The notes beneath the pieces were generated by a model. The model saw nothing but the letters and a program-made list of their open reading frames with translations, searched no databases and had not been told where the DNA came from. From assembly GCF_000142905.1 (NCBI RefSeq), contig NW_013657649.1, forward strand, positions 333,526 through 361,155: DNA of 27,630 bases, given 5' to 3'. Numbering within the stretch: the first letter of the stretch is position 1; the number at the start of each line of letters is the position of its first letter. Below are positions 10,301 to 21,470 of this stretch, one piece after another. Position numbers and translations under genes: made by a program. The stretch comes from Thecamonas trahens ATCC 50062 (taxonomy: Eukaryota; Apusozoa; Apusomonadida; Apusomonadidae).

Positions 10301-13300
10301 ACGAGAGCCACCGGCTCGGCCGCCGCACTGGAGCTACCCGCCTTACGCGCCGAGACCGACTTAGACCGCGACCGCCGCGCAGAGCCCTTGGCGCCTGGCC
10401 GCGGCGAGATGGCGGCCTCGTGCTCAGCGGCAGCATCGAGAATCGAGTGCGACAACTCGCGATCGTCGCCGCGCCGCTTCTTGCGTCGCCTGCCCGAGTC
10501 GCCGCGCTGCGCGCCGGCGCTCTTGCGACCGCCGCGCCGCTTGTCCGAGTAGCTCTCGGCCCGCTCGAGGCCGGCACCGTAGGTGGCGGTGAGGTGGCCA
10601 GCGGCAATGGCTGAAAACGCCGCAGCACCTTCAGGATTGCCCATGTCAAAGAAGCAGTACTCAAAGGCAAACGGCCCAGTGTTCCGCAGTTCAAACGACC
10701 GCGTCCGCTGGTTGCCATACACCAGCGGGCCAAAGTTGACAACCCGCTCCGGCACAAGGCTATACGCATTGAACCGCGCCGTGGCGGTCACCGTCACCGG
10801 GATGGTGGCAATGATCTCGTCGGTTGCGGCCTCGAGGACCTGGCACTTGATGTCAGCCGCACCGGTAAGGGTGAACTCGGCAAACGAGCGGAAGATAAAC
10901 TCAACCGTCGACGGCTTATCGTTTGGCCCGAGCACGCCCTCAGCCGGCTCGATGCGAATGACGTCGCGGATTTCGTTGGTCTCGAACCGGAACCGGAACT
11001 TAATGTCGTGCTTGCCCTTGTTCTTGAGCGTTGCAGAGAGGACTCGCGACTCGTAGACCTTGAGCAGGCCGTAGTCGAGGCAGGCCTCGGTCGTGCCACG
11101 CGCAAAGTGCACGTCGATGGCCACGTCGTACGCCTCGCCATCCACCTGCACGTTTTCTGTTTGCAGCGGACCGTAGAGGCCTTCGGCATCGGTCACCTCG
11201 AGCTTGAGCGCCTTGTGGATCGTGATCTGCTTCTTGGCCTGGAACCGCGCAAAGACGTCGACGCTCCCACCCGGCGGCACCTCGCCCGAGAGTGGCGCGA
11301 CCCGGATCTCCGGCAACAGCGCCTGTGCGTTAAGCAGCTGCCACTTGACAGGCAGTGCAGTCGGGTTGCTCAGGGATAGCGTCCGCGAGTCGAGCCGGTG
11401 CAGGAGCATCGGCTCAAACTCGAGCGCCTCGGTCGAAAGCTCCAGCCGTGGCTTGACGCCGACGCAGCGGAGCGGAAAGACCGTCGGAATCGGGTTGTCC
11501 TTAATGATGGCCACCAGTGTGTCGCGGTACTCTCCGTCGGTCTTGGGGAAGGCCCAGACCGTCACCTCGCGCGACTCGTCGGGCGCAAGCTCAAACGTCG
11601 TTGGCTCGACCGCAAACGTGGCCGAGTTGACATCCGACTCGAAGCAGAGCTCGACCTGCGCCACGAGCGCACCCGGGTTGACAAAGGTAAAGACGGCGTG
11701 GTGCCGCTTGAGCAGTGCCGCTGTCTGTGCCGCCTCCTGGTCGGGCGTCAGGGCTTGCTCAGCTGCCGCGCTCACCAGCGCCGCGCTCGACGTCCCGCGC
11801 GACATGCGCTTCGACTCGTGGTGGTGCGAGCTCGATCCGCCACCGTGCCGCTTCGAATCCGACCGCCGCTCGCGCCGCGAGCTGCCGCTTGTGCCGCTCG
11901 CACCGGCCGGCCGTGACTCACGCGACTTGCCAAAGAGAAGAGGGCCAAAGTCAAAGACACCCTCGGTCATGACAAAAGCCGGCAGCTTGGTGAGCATGCT
12001 CGCCTCCGAGCCATAGCTGCGGATGCGCGAGGCGAAGACCACTCGCGGGTCGTTTGACACCATCGGATACGACGCCGACGCAAAGCACTCGAGCGGGAAC
12101 TGGGCGTCGAGACCGAGTATCTCAAACATGAGCGTGTCGAAAAGTTGCCGGGCGTGCCCGACCGGAACCGCACAAGAAGCTCTTGCGTCTCGCCCGGCTT
12201 GAGCACGTACCGGTACGGGTGCTGCGACTTGAGCCGCAGCGCAGCGAGCTCGCCCTCGACCTCGATAAATGCAGCTTCGTCCGACTTTGCAGGCTCGGCA
12301 GGCTCGGCACTGGCGTTTCCGCCACTGCTCCCACCGCGGCGCCCGCCCTTGCCGCCCTTCTTCCGCGACCGCGACTCGGCCTTGGCTGCTGCCGCCGACG
12401 CCTTTCTTGCCCGCTCCTCCGCCACAATGTCCGAGTACGACTCGGGCAGGTAGATCTCGAGGTTGGTGCATGGCTCACGCGGCAGTCGCTCTGCCGGCCG
12501 CTCCAGCACTTGCAGCAGCTCGTCGTCGGGCACCTCGAGCGTGATCGGCTCGGGCTCGGGAATCTTGTCAGGCGGTGGGAGCGAGGCCTCGACCGCGGCA
12601 GCCACAACGAGAGGCTTGTGGCTGGCGTCAATGGTGGCAACCGGCTCGGCAAGCGGCGGCTTGGGCGGTGGCTTGGGTGGGGCGGCGGCGGCCGCAAGTC
12701 CGCGCTCCTGAACTGACGACTCGGTGAGCGGGACTGGCGCGACCGAGCCACGCCGCTTAGAGCGTGAGCCCCGCTTCGACCGGCGCGTCCGAGACGAGGT
12801 CGACGCAGCGTTGGACGCTGTCGAGACGCCGAGCGCGTCAGCTGCACCGCCGCTACCGGAAAGCAGCGCGGCTTCATGGCTGCCGTCGGCTGCCGACTCA
12901 CCAGCCCCGGCTCCGGCAGCCTCGGCCGGTCCGACGTTGAGGAGTGCGTACATGGACGCGAGGTCTGCGGCCGCGTTGGTCCATGCAACGAGGCCGACAT
13001 GCCAGGGCGGCGGGGCGAGCGATGACGGCTCACCATCAACGCCGACAAGCCCGTCGCCAAAGAAGGTGTCTGGCAGGTTGAGAAGCGCGGCAATGGCTGG
13101 GGTTACGTCGGCGACAGTGAGACCGTCGAGATCGAGCGAGGCGAGGTCGACGGCGTCGCCGTCGCCGGCCTGCGACGCTGCCACCGACTCATCGTCCTTG
13201 ATTGTCCGCTTTGAGCGCGACGACGACTTGCGCAGCTTCTTGCGAGTCTTTGCAACCGCAGCGTCGAGGATAGCCTGCTGCTCTTCGACGCGGGCGGCGA

Positions 13301-16300
13301 CGACTGCGCGCTCAGCCTCTTTGCGGGCCTCGTCGGCCTGGCGCTTGCGGAAGAGCGAGCGCTTGTACTCGGCCCACTCGGCGTCGTAGGCAGCGCGCTG
13401 CTCATCGTCGAGCGCGTCGTACGCCTCTTCGCTCATGGTCATAAACTTCGGCGGCGGGGTCGGCGGCGGCGGGGTCGGCGGTCTGGTCAGCGCCACGTAC
13501 CGCTCGTCGACAGTGTCAGGTGAGACCTCCAACATGCGCACAAAGAGGTCGTGACCAGGCATCGAGTTGAAGGCCGACTTGACGGCGGCGTGCGCTGGGA
13601 GTAGGCCACCAGCGAGTGACACAAAGTCGGCGTTGAGCGAGTCGAGGAGGAATCCGTTGCACGGTACGGCAGTGACGAGAACCTTGACTAGCGCACCAAG
13701 GAGCGGCGCCGGCAGGTACAGCCGCGGTTCGACGTCGTCAGCGTCGCCGACATCCGGCGACGCGGCGCCGTCGTCGCGGTGGCTCGACCGGCCCTTGCCG
13801 GAGACCGAAGCGTTGGAGCGATGGCGGCGGATGGCGGCGGCCTTGTCCGCGGACGCCGCCTCGGCCGAGGCAGCAAGGAACTCGCGGACAGTGGCGCACA
13901 CCACCTCGGGGGCGAGGTTGAACCAATCAATGCCATCGTCAACGCCTTTGCTGCGCTTGCCAGCACCACGCTTTTTGGCGGCGCCAACCCCAGTGGTCGC
14001 CGACGCCGCCGCTAAGGAGCTCGGATCGTCACCGGCCTCGCCTTGGCGATGCTTCCGCCGCTTGTGACGGGAGACCGACGCCGGCGCCCGCGATTCGGCC
14101 ACTGCCGCGTTGACAATCGGCATCGAGAGCGCAGACTCGACCGGCGCCTCGCGCATCAGCGCGCGCAGCTTGGCGAGAATGGCTGGGGCACCGATGACAG
14201 GTGCCGCGTCCTCCAGTGGCTCCTCCGGCGCGACCAAAGGCTCGGACTGGCCATCGGCATCCGGGCCGGCGATGTCACTCGTACCCACATCAGCAGCAGG
14301 CGGCGCCAGCTCGCCCGACTCGTTGAGCGAAGTCTGGGAGTCGGGCTCGACACCCGAGTCGTTGAGGACCGACTCGGATGCTGGCTCGGACGTAGTGTAC
14401 TCGACAGCCGGAGGCTCGGCGGGTGCAACGATGTCTTCGGTCAACGGAGCTCTTGGGGAGGGCGCCTGTGCGTCCTGGACCCCATCTGTGAGAAGCTGGG
14501 TGAGGAGGTCACCAAGATCGAGCGTGGTCAGGTGCGGGTACCGGGCGGCGAGCGAAGCAGCGACGGTCGACTTGCCGGCAAGCGGTGGGCCGCAGAGAAG
14601 GACCGAGTACAGCGGCCTGCCGTCGCGTGGCGCAAGACGCGGATCGATGACCGGTTCAGGGTTGGCGGCGGCGCGGGCCTCGAGCTCGTGCGACGAGATC
14701 GGAGTGAACGAGAGGTCCGGGAAGATGGCGGCGCGGGCAATGACAGCGTCGACAGCGAGCTGTGCAGTGTTGGCAGCTTCAACGGCTTCGGCAGCACGGG
14801 CCTCGGCCAAAGTAGTGGCGGCGGTGGCCGCGGCATGGGCGGCTTCGAGTGAGGCGATGTGTTGCTCTGCAGCCGAGTCAAAGCCGGCGGCCTCGGCCAC
14901 GGCCTCGGCCTCAGCGGCCTCGACCGACGACTTGGGCTTATCGCCGAATGCGGGAATGGTGAGGTCCAGGTCTGAGGTGAGCTGGACAGCAGGCGCGGAC
15001 GGCTCCGGAGCGGCGAGTGCGTCTGCGGCAGCAGGAGCGGCGGCGTCCGCGGGTGCGTGCTTGTGGCTCTTGCGGCGGGAACGCCGACCTGAGCCCTTGC
15101 GACGCGACTTGCCGGAGCGCGAGCGGCCCGACTGCGAGGTCTCCGACTCTACGTGGGAGAGTGTGGCCGACGTGGGTCGGTGCTCGGCGGCGGAGGCTGA
15201 GGCTGGATCCTGCGAGGGAGCGACCTCGGACGTTGTGGCCGCGTTTTTGACAATCCTGTCACTGGAGAGGGTGCGCGAGAGGCGGAGCTTGTCGTTGTTG
15301 CCCTCGTCGGCAGCAGCCTCGACCCTGGCGGCCTCTAGCGCAGCGAGGGCAGCCTCCTCGGATGCCTTGGCCATGGCAGCGGCGTCAAGTGCGGTCGTGG
15401 CGTCGTCAGAGGCAGCCGCCGCGGCGGCCTGTGCGGCCTTGAGCTCATCGAGAAGCGTGAGAAGCTCCTTCGGCACCGGGTCGCCGGGCTCCCGCGGCTG
15501 GATGAGCATGGTGTCCGAGTCGTGAGCGTAGCCTGAGACGTAGCGAAGGGCCTCCTCGTGGCGGGCGTAGTCGTTGTCAAGTCAACCGAGTAGACTTCGA
15601 TGGGCACCTCGTTGGGGTTGGTGATGAAAAACTGCGAGTACACACCCTCTGTGTGCGGCTGGGTGGCCGAAAAGTAGAGCTGCGGCGGCGCAAACTGGAG
15701 CTTGAGCATGCGGCCGAGGCCGGAGCAGACAAAGCGGAAGACCTTGCGGTTCATCTTGACACGGACCTTGAAGGCGTGCTTGTAGGCGGCCTCGCTCCGC
15801 GGAGAAAAAGTGATGCAGGCGTTGATGCACTCGCCGGGGGCGAGGACGCCCGACTTGGGTGTGATGGCAAAGGCCTCGGCCGAGGCCAGTGCCTCGGACT
15901 TGCGCGAGCGAGTGGTGACCGGCTTGATGAACCAGGTGGCCGGGACAGCTTGCGAGTTGGTCAGCTGAACGTACATGCGCTTGACAAAGCCGACGTGGAC
16001 GTGGCCAAAGTCAAAGTTGGACCGCGAGACCGAGAGCGTGGGCACGGTGAGCGTGGCCTTAAAGTGGAGAGCGAGCGTGGCTCCCGAGTCAAGGACAATG
16101 GGCACGATCCGCTCGTACAAGCCCTGCTCAAACTCGACGTCGACGGTGGAAAGCGTGGCGGTGAAGATGACCGAGTCGTGCCCCGGTGCGCCAGGCAGGT
16201 TGCGAACCCGCATGGGATCGAGCGAGAGGCCCGAGAGGCGGAGCGACTTTTGGTCGATGATGAGCGAGGCAGGCGGAAAGCCGATGTTGGTGAGCGAGAA

Positions 16301-19300
16301 GCTGGCGGTCTTGGACGTGCCGAGAACGACGTAGCCAAAGTCGCAGACGTACGAGGCCATGACAAAGGCGTTGCGGGCGCGGCGCATGGCGGCGGCAAGC
16401 GCATCCTTGGCCGGCGGCGCGAGGTCTCCCGGGTTGAGGGCGGCGGCGGTCTCGGCGAGCGAACCGGTCGATGAGGTCTTGAGCGCGCCAAGGGCGAGAC
16501 GCGCGACGAGGCAGAGCGTCCGCCGCTCGACCTGGAGCCTGTCCATTTCGGCGTCGACGCCCCAGACCGGCTTGATGGCTGTCGGATCGACAAGGGCCGA
16601 CTGGCTGGCCTCGTCCTGCTCGCCGTTGGCGCTCTTGACGTCATCCTCGGACGACTCGGAGGCCGACGAGGGACGGGGATGCTGAGGGTAGAACGCGATG
16701 GCCGGGCCGGAGACAGTCTCGGCATAGGCGCGAAGCTCGGCCTCGCCGGGCCCCAGCATCCGCGGCAGCGAGGTGATCATGTGCGGGAAGACGCCCGAGC
16801 CTGTGATGGTGACCTGCTGCGGGGCAAAGTGGGCGACGATGACGCGGAAGCTCCCGCAAGACCGGCGTGGGAGGAGCGGGCTGTAGGTGACGCGGATGGT
16901 GCGGGTCTCGTTCGGAGCGAGAACGCCCGAGAGCGGGGCGAGGACAGCTGCGGGCGGGACAAGAGCCTTGAGCAGGGCTGGCGAAAAGGCGTCGAGGCCC
17001 GGCTCGGCCTCGCCGGCCTCGGAGGCGAGGCCGTTGACGGAGCCGACCTCGGACTCGATGATGGGGAGGGTCTTATGGGCCGGTGGCGCAGTGGGTGGCG
17101 GGAGTGCGGCCTCGATGTGGTGAGGGAGGCCGAGCGGGAGCTCTGTCGAGTCGATGAGCTCGGGCAGGCGCTCAAAGGCAAACTCGACCGGGACCTGGCC
17201 GTGGTTGGTCAGGCTCAGGGTCCTCGTCCGCGGCTTACCGAGCAGCGTCCGACCAAACTCGAGGGTGGTGGGGAAGAGGGTAAAGTCGATGGAGGAGGCA
17301 CGGCCGGCGAGTGTGAGCTCGACGGTCGGCCCGCCGAGGACGGTGCAGACGGCAGTGGCAAAGGCTGCGGCGTGGGCGTGGCCGTAGAAAATGACCTCGA
17401 TGGTGGTGGTGGCGCCCGGAGGCACTGTGCCGCGGAGCGGGAGTAGGTCAAAGGCTTCGCGGGCGGGCGGAGCGCGCGAGTCAAGCGAGTCGTCGAGCGA
17501 GTCTCCGGTGTCGAGGCCCGACGCGGCTAGCGGGGCGTCGTCGTTAATGAGCATCCACGAGAACGAGGCCGGCAAGTCCGAGGTGTTGGTGAGCGTCACA
17601 TACTTTTTGGCCTGTGTCTCGTTGAGGATGCAGCCAAAGTCAAGGGCGTGAGTGTCGAGGTTGAGGGTGGGGAAGTTGACGACGCCACGGAGCTTGAGGG
17701 TGTCACGGCGCGGGTGATCGCGGTAGACAACAATGAGCTCGTCATCGAGGGTGTCTGCGCAGTGGTTGGAGGCGTAGTCGGGATTAAAGCGCACGGTGAG
17801 GCGAGCAGACTGGCCGGGCTGTAGCGCGAGGTCTTCGTCCGAAACGGCAAAGGCGCCAAAGACCTTGATCTGGGCATCCAGCGCGAGCGGCGAGACGTTG
17901 GTGATGGTGAGGTCTTGGGTGAGGTGCGGGATGTCGTCGTTGTGGGCGACGTCGTGCATGTAGACAAACTCGAGGAGCGGGGGTAGAAGGCGACTTGCGG
18001 GATGACAAACGAGGCCGAGATGGGAGCATCGACAACGACGATGGCCTTGCGCTCGACGGTGGCCACGCAGCGGAGCTTGTCGACGACGTCGCGCGGGGCA
18101 GCCGAGTTGCCGCTGAGGATAAGGGTGTACTCCTCGCCAGGCTCGAGCGAGAACTTTGTCTCTGAGAGGGAGAAGGCGCCCGATGCCTCGACGGGGGCGT
18201 TGCCAGCGCGGCCGCGCTTGTCGCCGAGCGACCAGGAGAGGGTCTGGCGACGGTAGCCGTCGTTGCGGAGGTGGAAGACTTGCGAGCAGGGCTTGTGTGT
18301 GGGGACCTTGCCAAAGTCGACACGCTCAAGCGAGACGTCAGCGGTGATGGTGGAGCCAAAGCCTGCGGCCTTGCAGGGGACGCGAATGGTGTCGCCTTCG
18401 CCGTCGTTGACGGTGAGGATGAGCTCGTCGGAGAAGGGGAGGACGTCGTCGAGGCGAGCCGTGATGACGAGGTCGAAGGTCTTGCGCGCCGGGATGGTGT
18501 AGGTGACGACGTCGACGGAGAAGACCTGGTGCTGGCGGCGGAATGCGGCCGAGATCGAGGCCGGGATGAGCGAGTCGTTGGCGAGGGTGAGGGTGAGCGG
18601 GACGTCTGTGAGGACCTTGACCTTGCCCCAGTTGAGGGTGTTGACCGATGGGACGAGGACCGGGCCTTTGCAGGTGGCGCGGAGCGAAACTTCGAGCGGG
18701 GGAGCATTTGAGCCGAGGATGCGGATGTAGACCGGCATGTTGACATCGCCGAGCTTGTTGGCGACGAGGGCGATGGGGACCTGAAACTCGGAAAACTGCT
18801 CGATGATGCCCTTTGCGCGCGGCGAGGAGTAGGATGCGGCGGCGCGGGCGGAGGGAGCCTGCGGAATGATCTCATACTTTGCGGGCGTGTCGGACTCGTT
18901 GATGAGGGTGACGGGCGCCGAGTACTCGTGGCGGATAAAGACTTCGCCAAAGTCGACGAGCGGGGTGGCGAGCTCGATGGCCGGGACACGGCATGTTGCA
19001 GAGACTGGGATGGAGAGAACCGAGGTTCCGACGCCCTCTACGTCGACTTGGAGGGCTGAGGAGACGCGGGCGACGGTGGCCGGCATAAAGTCGACCTGAA
19101 CCTGTGCCGACGCCTTGGGCGCAATGGTGCCATGTGACGGGATGACGTCAAACTCGCGGTCGAGGAAGTTGCCGTCGGCCTCCATGTGCAGCTTGTAGTG
19201 CATGGGAATTTCAGAGGTGTTGTAGAGCGAGAAATGGCGGGTCTCGAGGAAGCCGTACGAGACCTGGCCAAAGGCGAGGGCGTCGACGTCGGCGTGGAAG

Positions 19301-21023
19301 GTCGGCCCGATGACGACACCACGGAACGAGACAAACGGATGCGAAGAGGCACCTTCAAGGACGCAGTAGATGCGCTGCGAGAAGGAGCCGATGACCGGCG
19401 GGACAAAGGTGACCAGGATCTCGACCGAGCCGTCGACTGGGAGCGTCCCGGTCTCGGGCTCAAAGGTAAATGCCCTGGCACACGGCCCGGTCTCGGGGTG
19501 AAGGGCAAAGTCTGCGGGGATCTCGCCGACGTTTTCGAGGACGACGGTGGTGCAGATGGGCGCCGAGATGAAGACCTGCTCAAAGTCGTGGTAGTCGCGG
19601 ACAAATGCGGCGGTGGGGCCGAGGCCGTCACCCTGGAGCTCGAGCGGGAGGCGAGCTTCGCGGCCGCCGAGCTCGACGTAGGCAAGGGCAGCGACAGGCC
19701 CAGCCATAGCGGGCGAAAAGGTGACGGTGACCTCAACCTGCGAGTCGGGCCAGACCTTGCCGGAGAGCGGGGCGATGGAGAAAATGCGGTCTTCAAAGAG
19801 GAGCGGGTCGGTGGTGAGCTGCGTGAGCTTGGTCTTGAACTCGCGGTCGGTGAGGGCAGCGCCGAGTGAGGGCAAGCTCGACGGACCGGGCGCTGAGTGG
19901 GGGTTGGCGTCGGCTGCATGTGACTGCGACGAGGCGAGGTCGAGGTTGGCGTGGAGTCGTGCCTGAGCCTCGTCATGCTCGGAAGCAAAAGCCTTAAAGG
20001 CAAACGGAGCTACCACCGACGATCGGTTGATGATCTTAAAGGTGGAGAACGAGCGGAGCGAGATAAAGGTCGGGTCGAGGACGACCTGCGACTTTTCGAG
20101 GCGAACGTTGACTTCGAGGGCCTCGCCGGAGAGGGCGATGCCGACCGAGTCGCCGGACTCGTAGTCGATGCGGAGAAAGCCAGACTTGCGGCCGACGGTA
20201 GAGGGCGCAAAGGCGACGACAAACTGGAGCTGGTCGTCGACCGGGACAACGCCGTCCGAGGGCGAGACGCGGAACGGGCCGTCAACACTGGCGGCAAAGC
20301 GGGCTGGTGCGTTGCCGACGTTGCGGACAAGGACCGGGCGGTCGGTGATGTGGCGGACCGGGGACGGGTCAAAGGCGATGGCGTCGGGAAAGTCGAGAAT
20401 GCCGCGGGCGCCGAAAGCGGCGACCGGCACGACAAACTTCTCGCGCTCGGTGACGACGACAAGGTCGAGGGCGTAGTCGACGTTGAGCTCTGCGGTGAAG
20501 ACGATGCGGAAGACGACCTCCATGCCCGGGGCGACCTTGCCCTTGGACTGGACCGAGTGTGTGCCAGCGACCGAGGTTGCCGGATCGCCCTCGACCTTGA
20601 AGAACGGGACGTCCGAGTTGAGGACCTTGACCTTGCGGGCAACGCGGTCGTTGTTGCGGAGGCGGAGGCGCCCCTCGACCGGAACCAGCGGTGTGTATTG
20701 CTGGAAGATGATGGAGCCCGGGAGCGGCGAGAAGAGCGGGGTATCGATGTCCACATGGGTTACCGCCTGAGCTGACACATCCGCCACGTTGAGCCACTCG
20801 ATGATGCGCGGGGCGGGTGGTCCGCCGCAGCCGTTGCCTCGTCCGACTCGAGCTCAAATTGCGCCCGAGCCTGCGACGGTGTCGGAAGGTCAAGCGGCAG
20901 ACCCTGCAGATTATGAGTAGCATCCAGAGTTGAACCTGCCGCGGTTCTTGCTGTCCCCGCAGCTGTTGTGGTGTGAGGGGCAGGACGTCTGCCCTGGGCC
21001 GCCACCCGGCGTGAGAGCGACAT
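4330..21023 (-). CDS. HYDIN: HYDIN, central-pair apparatus protein with ASH/MSP-type Ig repeats and adenylate-kinase-like domain
   Basis: One gene read leftwards, about 5,565 aa once single-base shifts at about 17979-17983, 15579-15580, 12140-12143 and probably 20820-20853 are corrected; human HYDIN is about 5,100 aa. HYDIN sits on the C2 side of the central pair and is needed for ciliary beating. Order: N-terminal array of ASH/MSP-like beta-sandwich repeats (residues about 90-1800, with VVTEREKFVVPV and RGILDFPD as in animal HYDIN); an Ala-rich charged linker; the HYDIN adenylate-kinase-like domain with P-loop GPPLAGKST; an acidic/basic helix (EEAYDALDDEQRAAYD); then a second long ASH array (residues about 2,960-5,565) beginning DFGPLLFGKSRE. 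The stop is TAA 4330-4332. The start ATG 21023 (MSLSRRV) is the best candidate; GTG at 20787 lies inside conserved sequence (RIIEWLNVADVS starts upstream of it) and cannot be the start. Confidence 0.93.
8630..8850 (-). other. HYDIN: coiled-coil insertion within the C-terminal ASH array of HYDIN
   Basis: A predicted helix of about 70 residues rich in Glu, Arg, Ala and Leu (VAEARAAVEELGDRVREL, then a Gly/Ser loop, then EEELVEVREALEARQRELDE) sits between a strand ending RYVWSPP and the strand resuming SFSPRIGHVPSQAMAQVSL. It therefore interrupts a single beta-sandwich repeat with a helical hairpin. Confidence 0.6.
9530..9775 (-). other. HYDIN: low-complexity basic/acidic insertion in HYDIN
   Basis: A stretch of about 80 residues rich in Ser, Lys and Arg (SSSKRRQGKKSSRTTEG), then poly-Gly, then Asp/Glu, interrupts the C-terminal ASH array between LPFSSGSG and RPVFDVQPRRVHIPN. 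Similar Ser/Arg/Lys inserts lie at about 10310-10570 and 11780-11930. They look like expanded loops between beta strands. Confidence 0.7.
12140..12143 (-). other. HYDIN: single-base deletion (frameshift) in HYDIN, T run
   Basis: One frame ends ...LLVRFRSGTPGNF and the protein resumes in another frame as FDTLMFEILGLDAQFPLE. The two meet at a run of four T on the coding strand (A4 on +); one extra T makes them continuous as GNFFDTLMFEIL. Animal HYDIN has the matching GNFDQTFNFEILG here, so no exon boundary is needed. Confidence 0.9.
13190..13450 (-). other. HYDIN: charged helical linker after the HYDIN ADK-like domain
   Basis: After a short Pro-rich spacer (RPPTPPPPTPPP) comes EEAYDALDDEQRAAYD and then an Arg/Lys/Glu/Ala-rich helix ending in a basic KTRKKLRKSSSRSKR stretch. 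The same EEEYDAL-type element followed by a charged helix occurs in animal HYDIN, so this linker supports orthology and is not a random insertion. Confidence 0.75.
13490..14620 (-). other. HYDIN: HYDIN adenylate-kinase-like (Hydin_ADK) domain
   Basis: The segment starts at RPLYSVLLCGPPLAGKST. Its Walker A motif (GxxxxGKST, codons 14565-14591) is intact, followed by TTLDLGDLLTQLL. A low-complexity acidic/Ser/Ala insertion of roughly 220-240 residues separates this from LYLPAPLLGALVKVL and GFLLDSLNADFV, the counterpart of the GFxLDG strand of adenylate kinases. This split layout, P-loop then long insert then GFLLD element then charged helix, is that of HYDIN proteins. Nucleotide binding is plausible from the P-loop. 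Catalysis is doubtful because the usual Arg after GFxLDG (GFPR) is absent. Confidence 0.85.
15579..15580 (-). other. HYDIN: single-base deletion (frameshift) in HYDIN, TT to TTT
   Basis: The upstream frame gives ...NEVPIEVYSVD and the downstream frame gives DNDYARHEEALRYVSGYAHDSDTMLIQP. Adding one T to the TT on the coding strand joins them as VYSVDFDNDYARHEEAL. The family has the equivalent EFYSLEFDQQYL. The supposed start at 15509 is internal. Confidence 0.9.
17979..17983 (-). other. HYDIN: single-base deletion (frameshift) in HYDIN, C run
   Basis: The coding strand has a C5 run after TTCTA. One more C joins SFVIPQVAFYP to PLLEFVYMHDVAHNDDIPH in one frame, a continuous beta-strand linker of an ASH repeat. 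Without it, the upstream frame runs on into Ser/Thr/Pro nonsense and the downstream part appears to start at an internal Met (17959). Confidence 0.9.
20820..20853 (-). other. HYDIN: probable frameshift or unmodelled splice near the HYDIN N terminus
   Basis: The frame from ATG 21023 (MSLSRRV...LPLDLPTPSQARAQFELESDEAT) and the conserved frame PPAPRIIEWLNVADVS do not match. The conserved frame is closed by TGA at 20854-20856, so the change must lie between there and 20820. One missing base fits, with the same sign as the other shifts. No convincing pyrimidine-AG acceptor lies in the interval, which argues against an intron. Confidence 0.55.
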
Positions 21024-21104
21024 GCGGGGTGGAGGGGGGAGGGTGGGGGGGGGGGGGAAGAGGAGGGAGGAAGGGGGAGAGGGAGATGGGGGTAGGGGTG
21101 AGAG

Positions 21105-21146
21105 TGTGGAGTGTGAAGTGTGGAGTGTGGAGTGTGGAGTGGAGTG
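21105..21146 (+). repeat. GTGTGGA heptamer array
   Basis: About five imperfect copies of GTGTGGA (one as GTGTGAA), followed by GTGGAGTGG, lie just upstream of HYDIN in the divergent intergenic region. Confidence 0.8.
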
Positions 21147-21286
21147 GTGGGCGGGAAAGTGGGTGGTTGGTGTGGTGTAGGGGGAGGGAGGGGGTGTGTG
21201 GGAGAGAGGGCGGGTGTTTTGCGCGCGTTGGGGCGTGGCCGGTGAGGATTGGTCGTTGGCGGATTTTATTGTTGGGGTTGTGGTCT

Positions 21287-21470
21287 GATTAATCGTTGGG
21301 TTTGTTGTAGGGGGTTATCGTGTGTGGTGTGTGGTGTGTGTGATTAATCGTTGGGTTTGTTGTTGGGGGTTATCGTGTGTGGTGTGTGGTATGTGTGATT
21401 AATCGTTGGGTTTGTTGTTGGGGTTATCGTATGTGGTGTGTGTGATTAATCGTTGGGTTTGTTGTTGGGG
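21287..21470 (+). repeat. 55-nt minisatellite, about 3.5 copies, with GATTAATC palindrome
   Basis: Units start at 21287, 21342, 21397 and 21444, with lengths 55, 55 and 47 nt plus a partial last copy. Each begins with the perfect palindrome GATTAATC followed by GTTGGGTTTGTTG, a GGGGTTATCG segment and a GT-rich tail. Copies differ by a few substitutions (TAG/TTG, GTGT/ATGT) and one 8-nt shortening in unit three. Confidence 0.92.

Noticed and set aside
12130-17990. Programmed -1 ribosomal frameshifting at the HYDIN shift sites
   Set aside because: The sites do not fit the X-XXY-YYZ slippery heptamer, they differ from one another, and unrelated genes in the window show the same kind of shift. 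Sequence undercalls are the simpler explanation.
12100-17990. Tiny introns at the HYDIN frame changes
   Set aside because: The conserved protein resumes with no missing or extra residues beyond one base, leaving no room for a GT-AG intron.
4330-20787. Four separate minus-strand genes ending or starting at about 12471, 15509, 17959 and 20787
   Set aside because: The apparent ends and starts fall inside continuous HYDIN sequence. One-base corrections join them exactly where animal HYDIN is continuous, and the apparent starts are internal codons (GTG at 20787).
20891-20930. Possible 32-nt intron in the HYDIN N-terminal region (GTTCAA...CTGCAG)
   Set aside because: It looks like a splice pair on the coding strand, but removing it leads straight into an in-frame stop (TGA) and does not reach the conserved frame.
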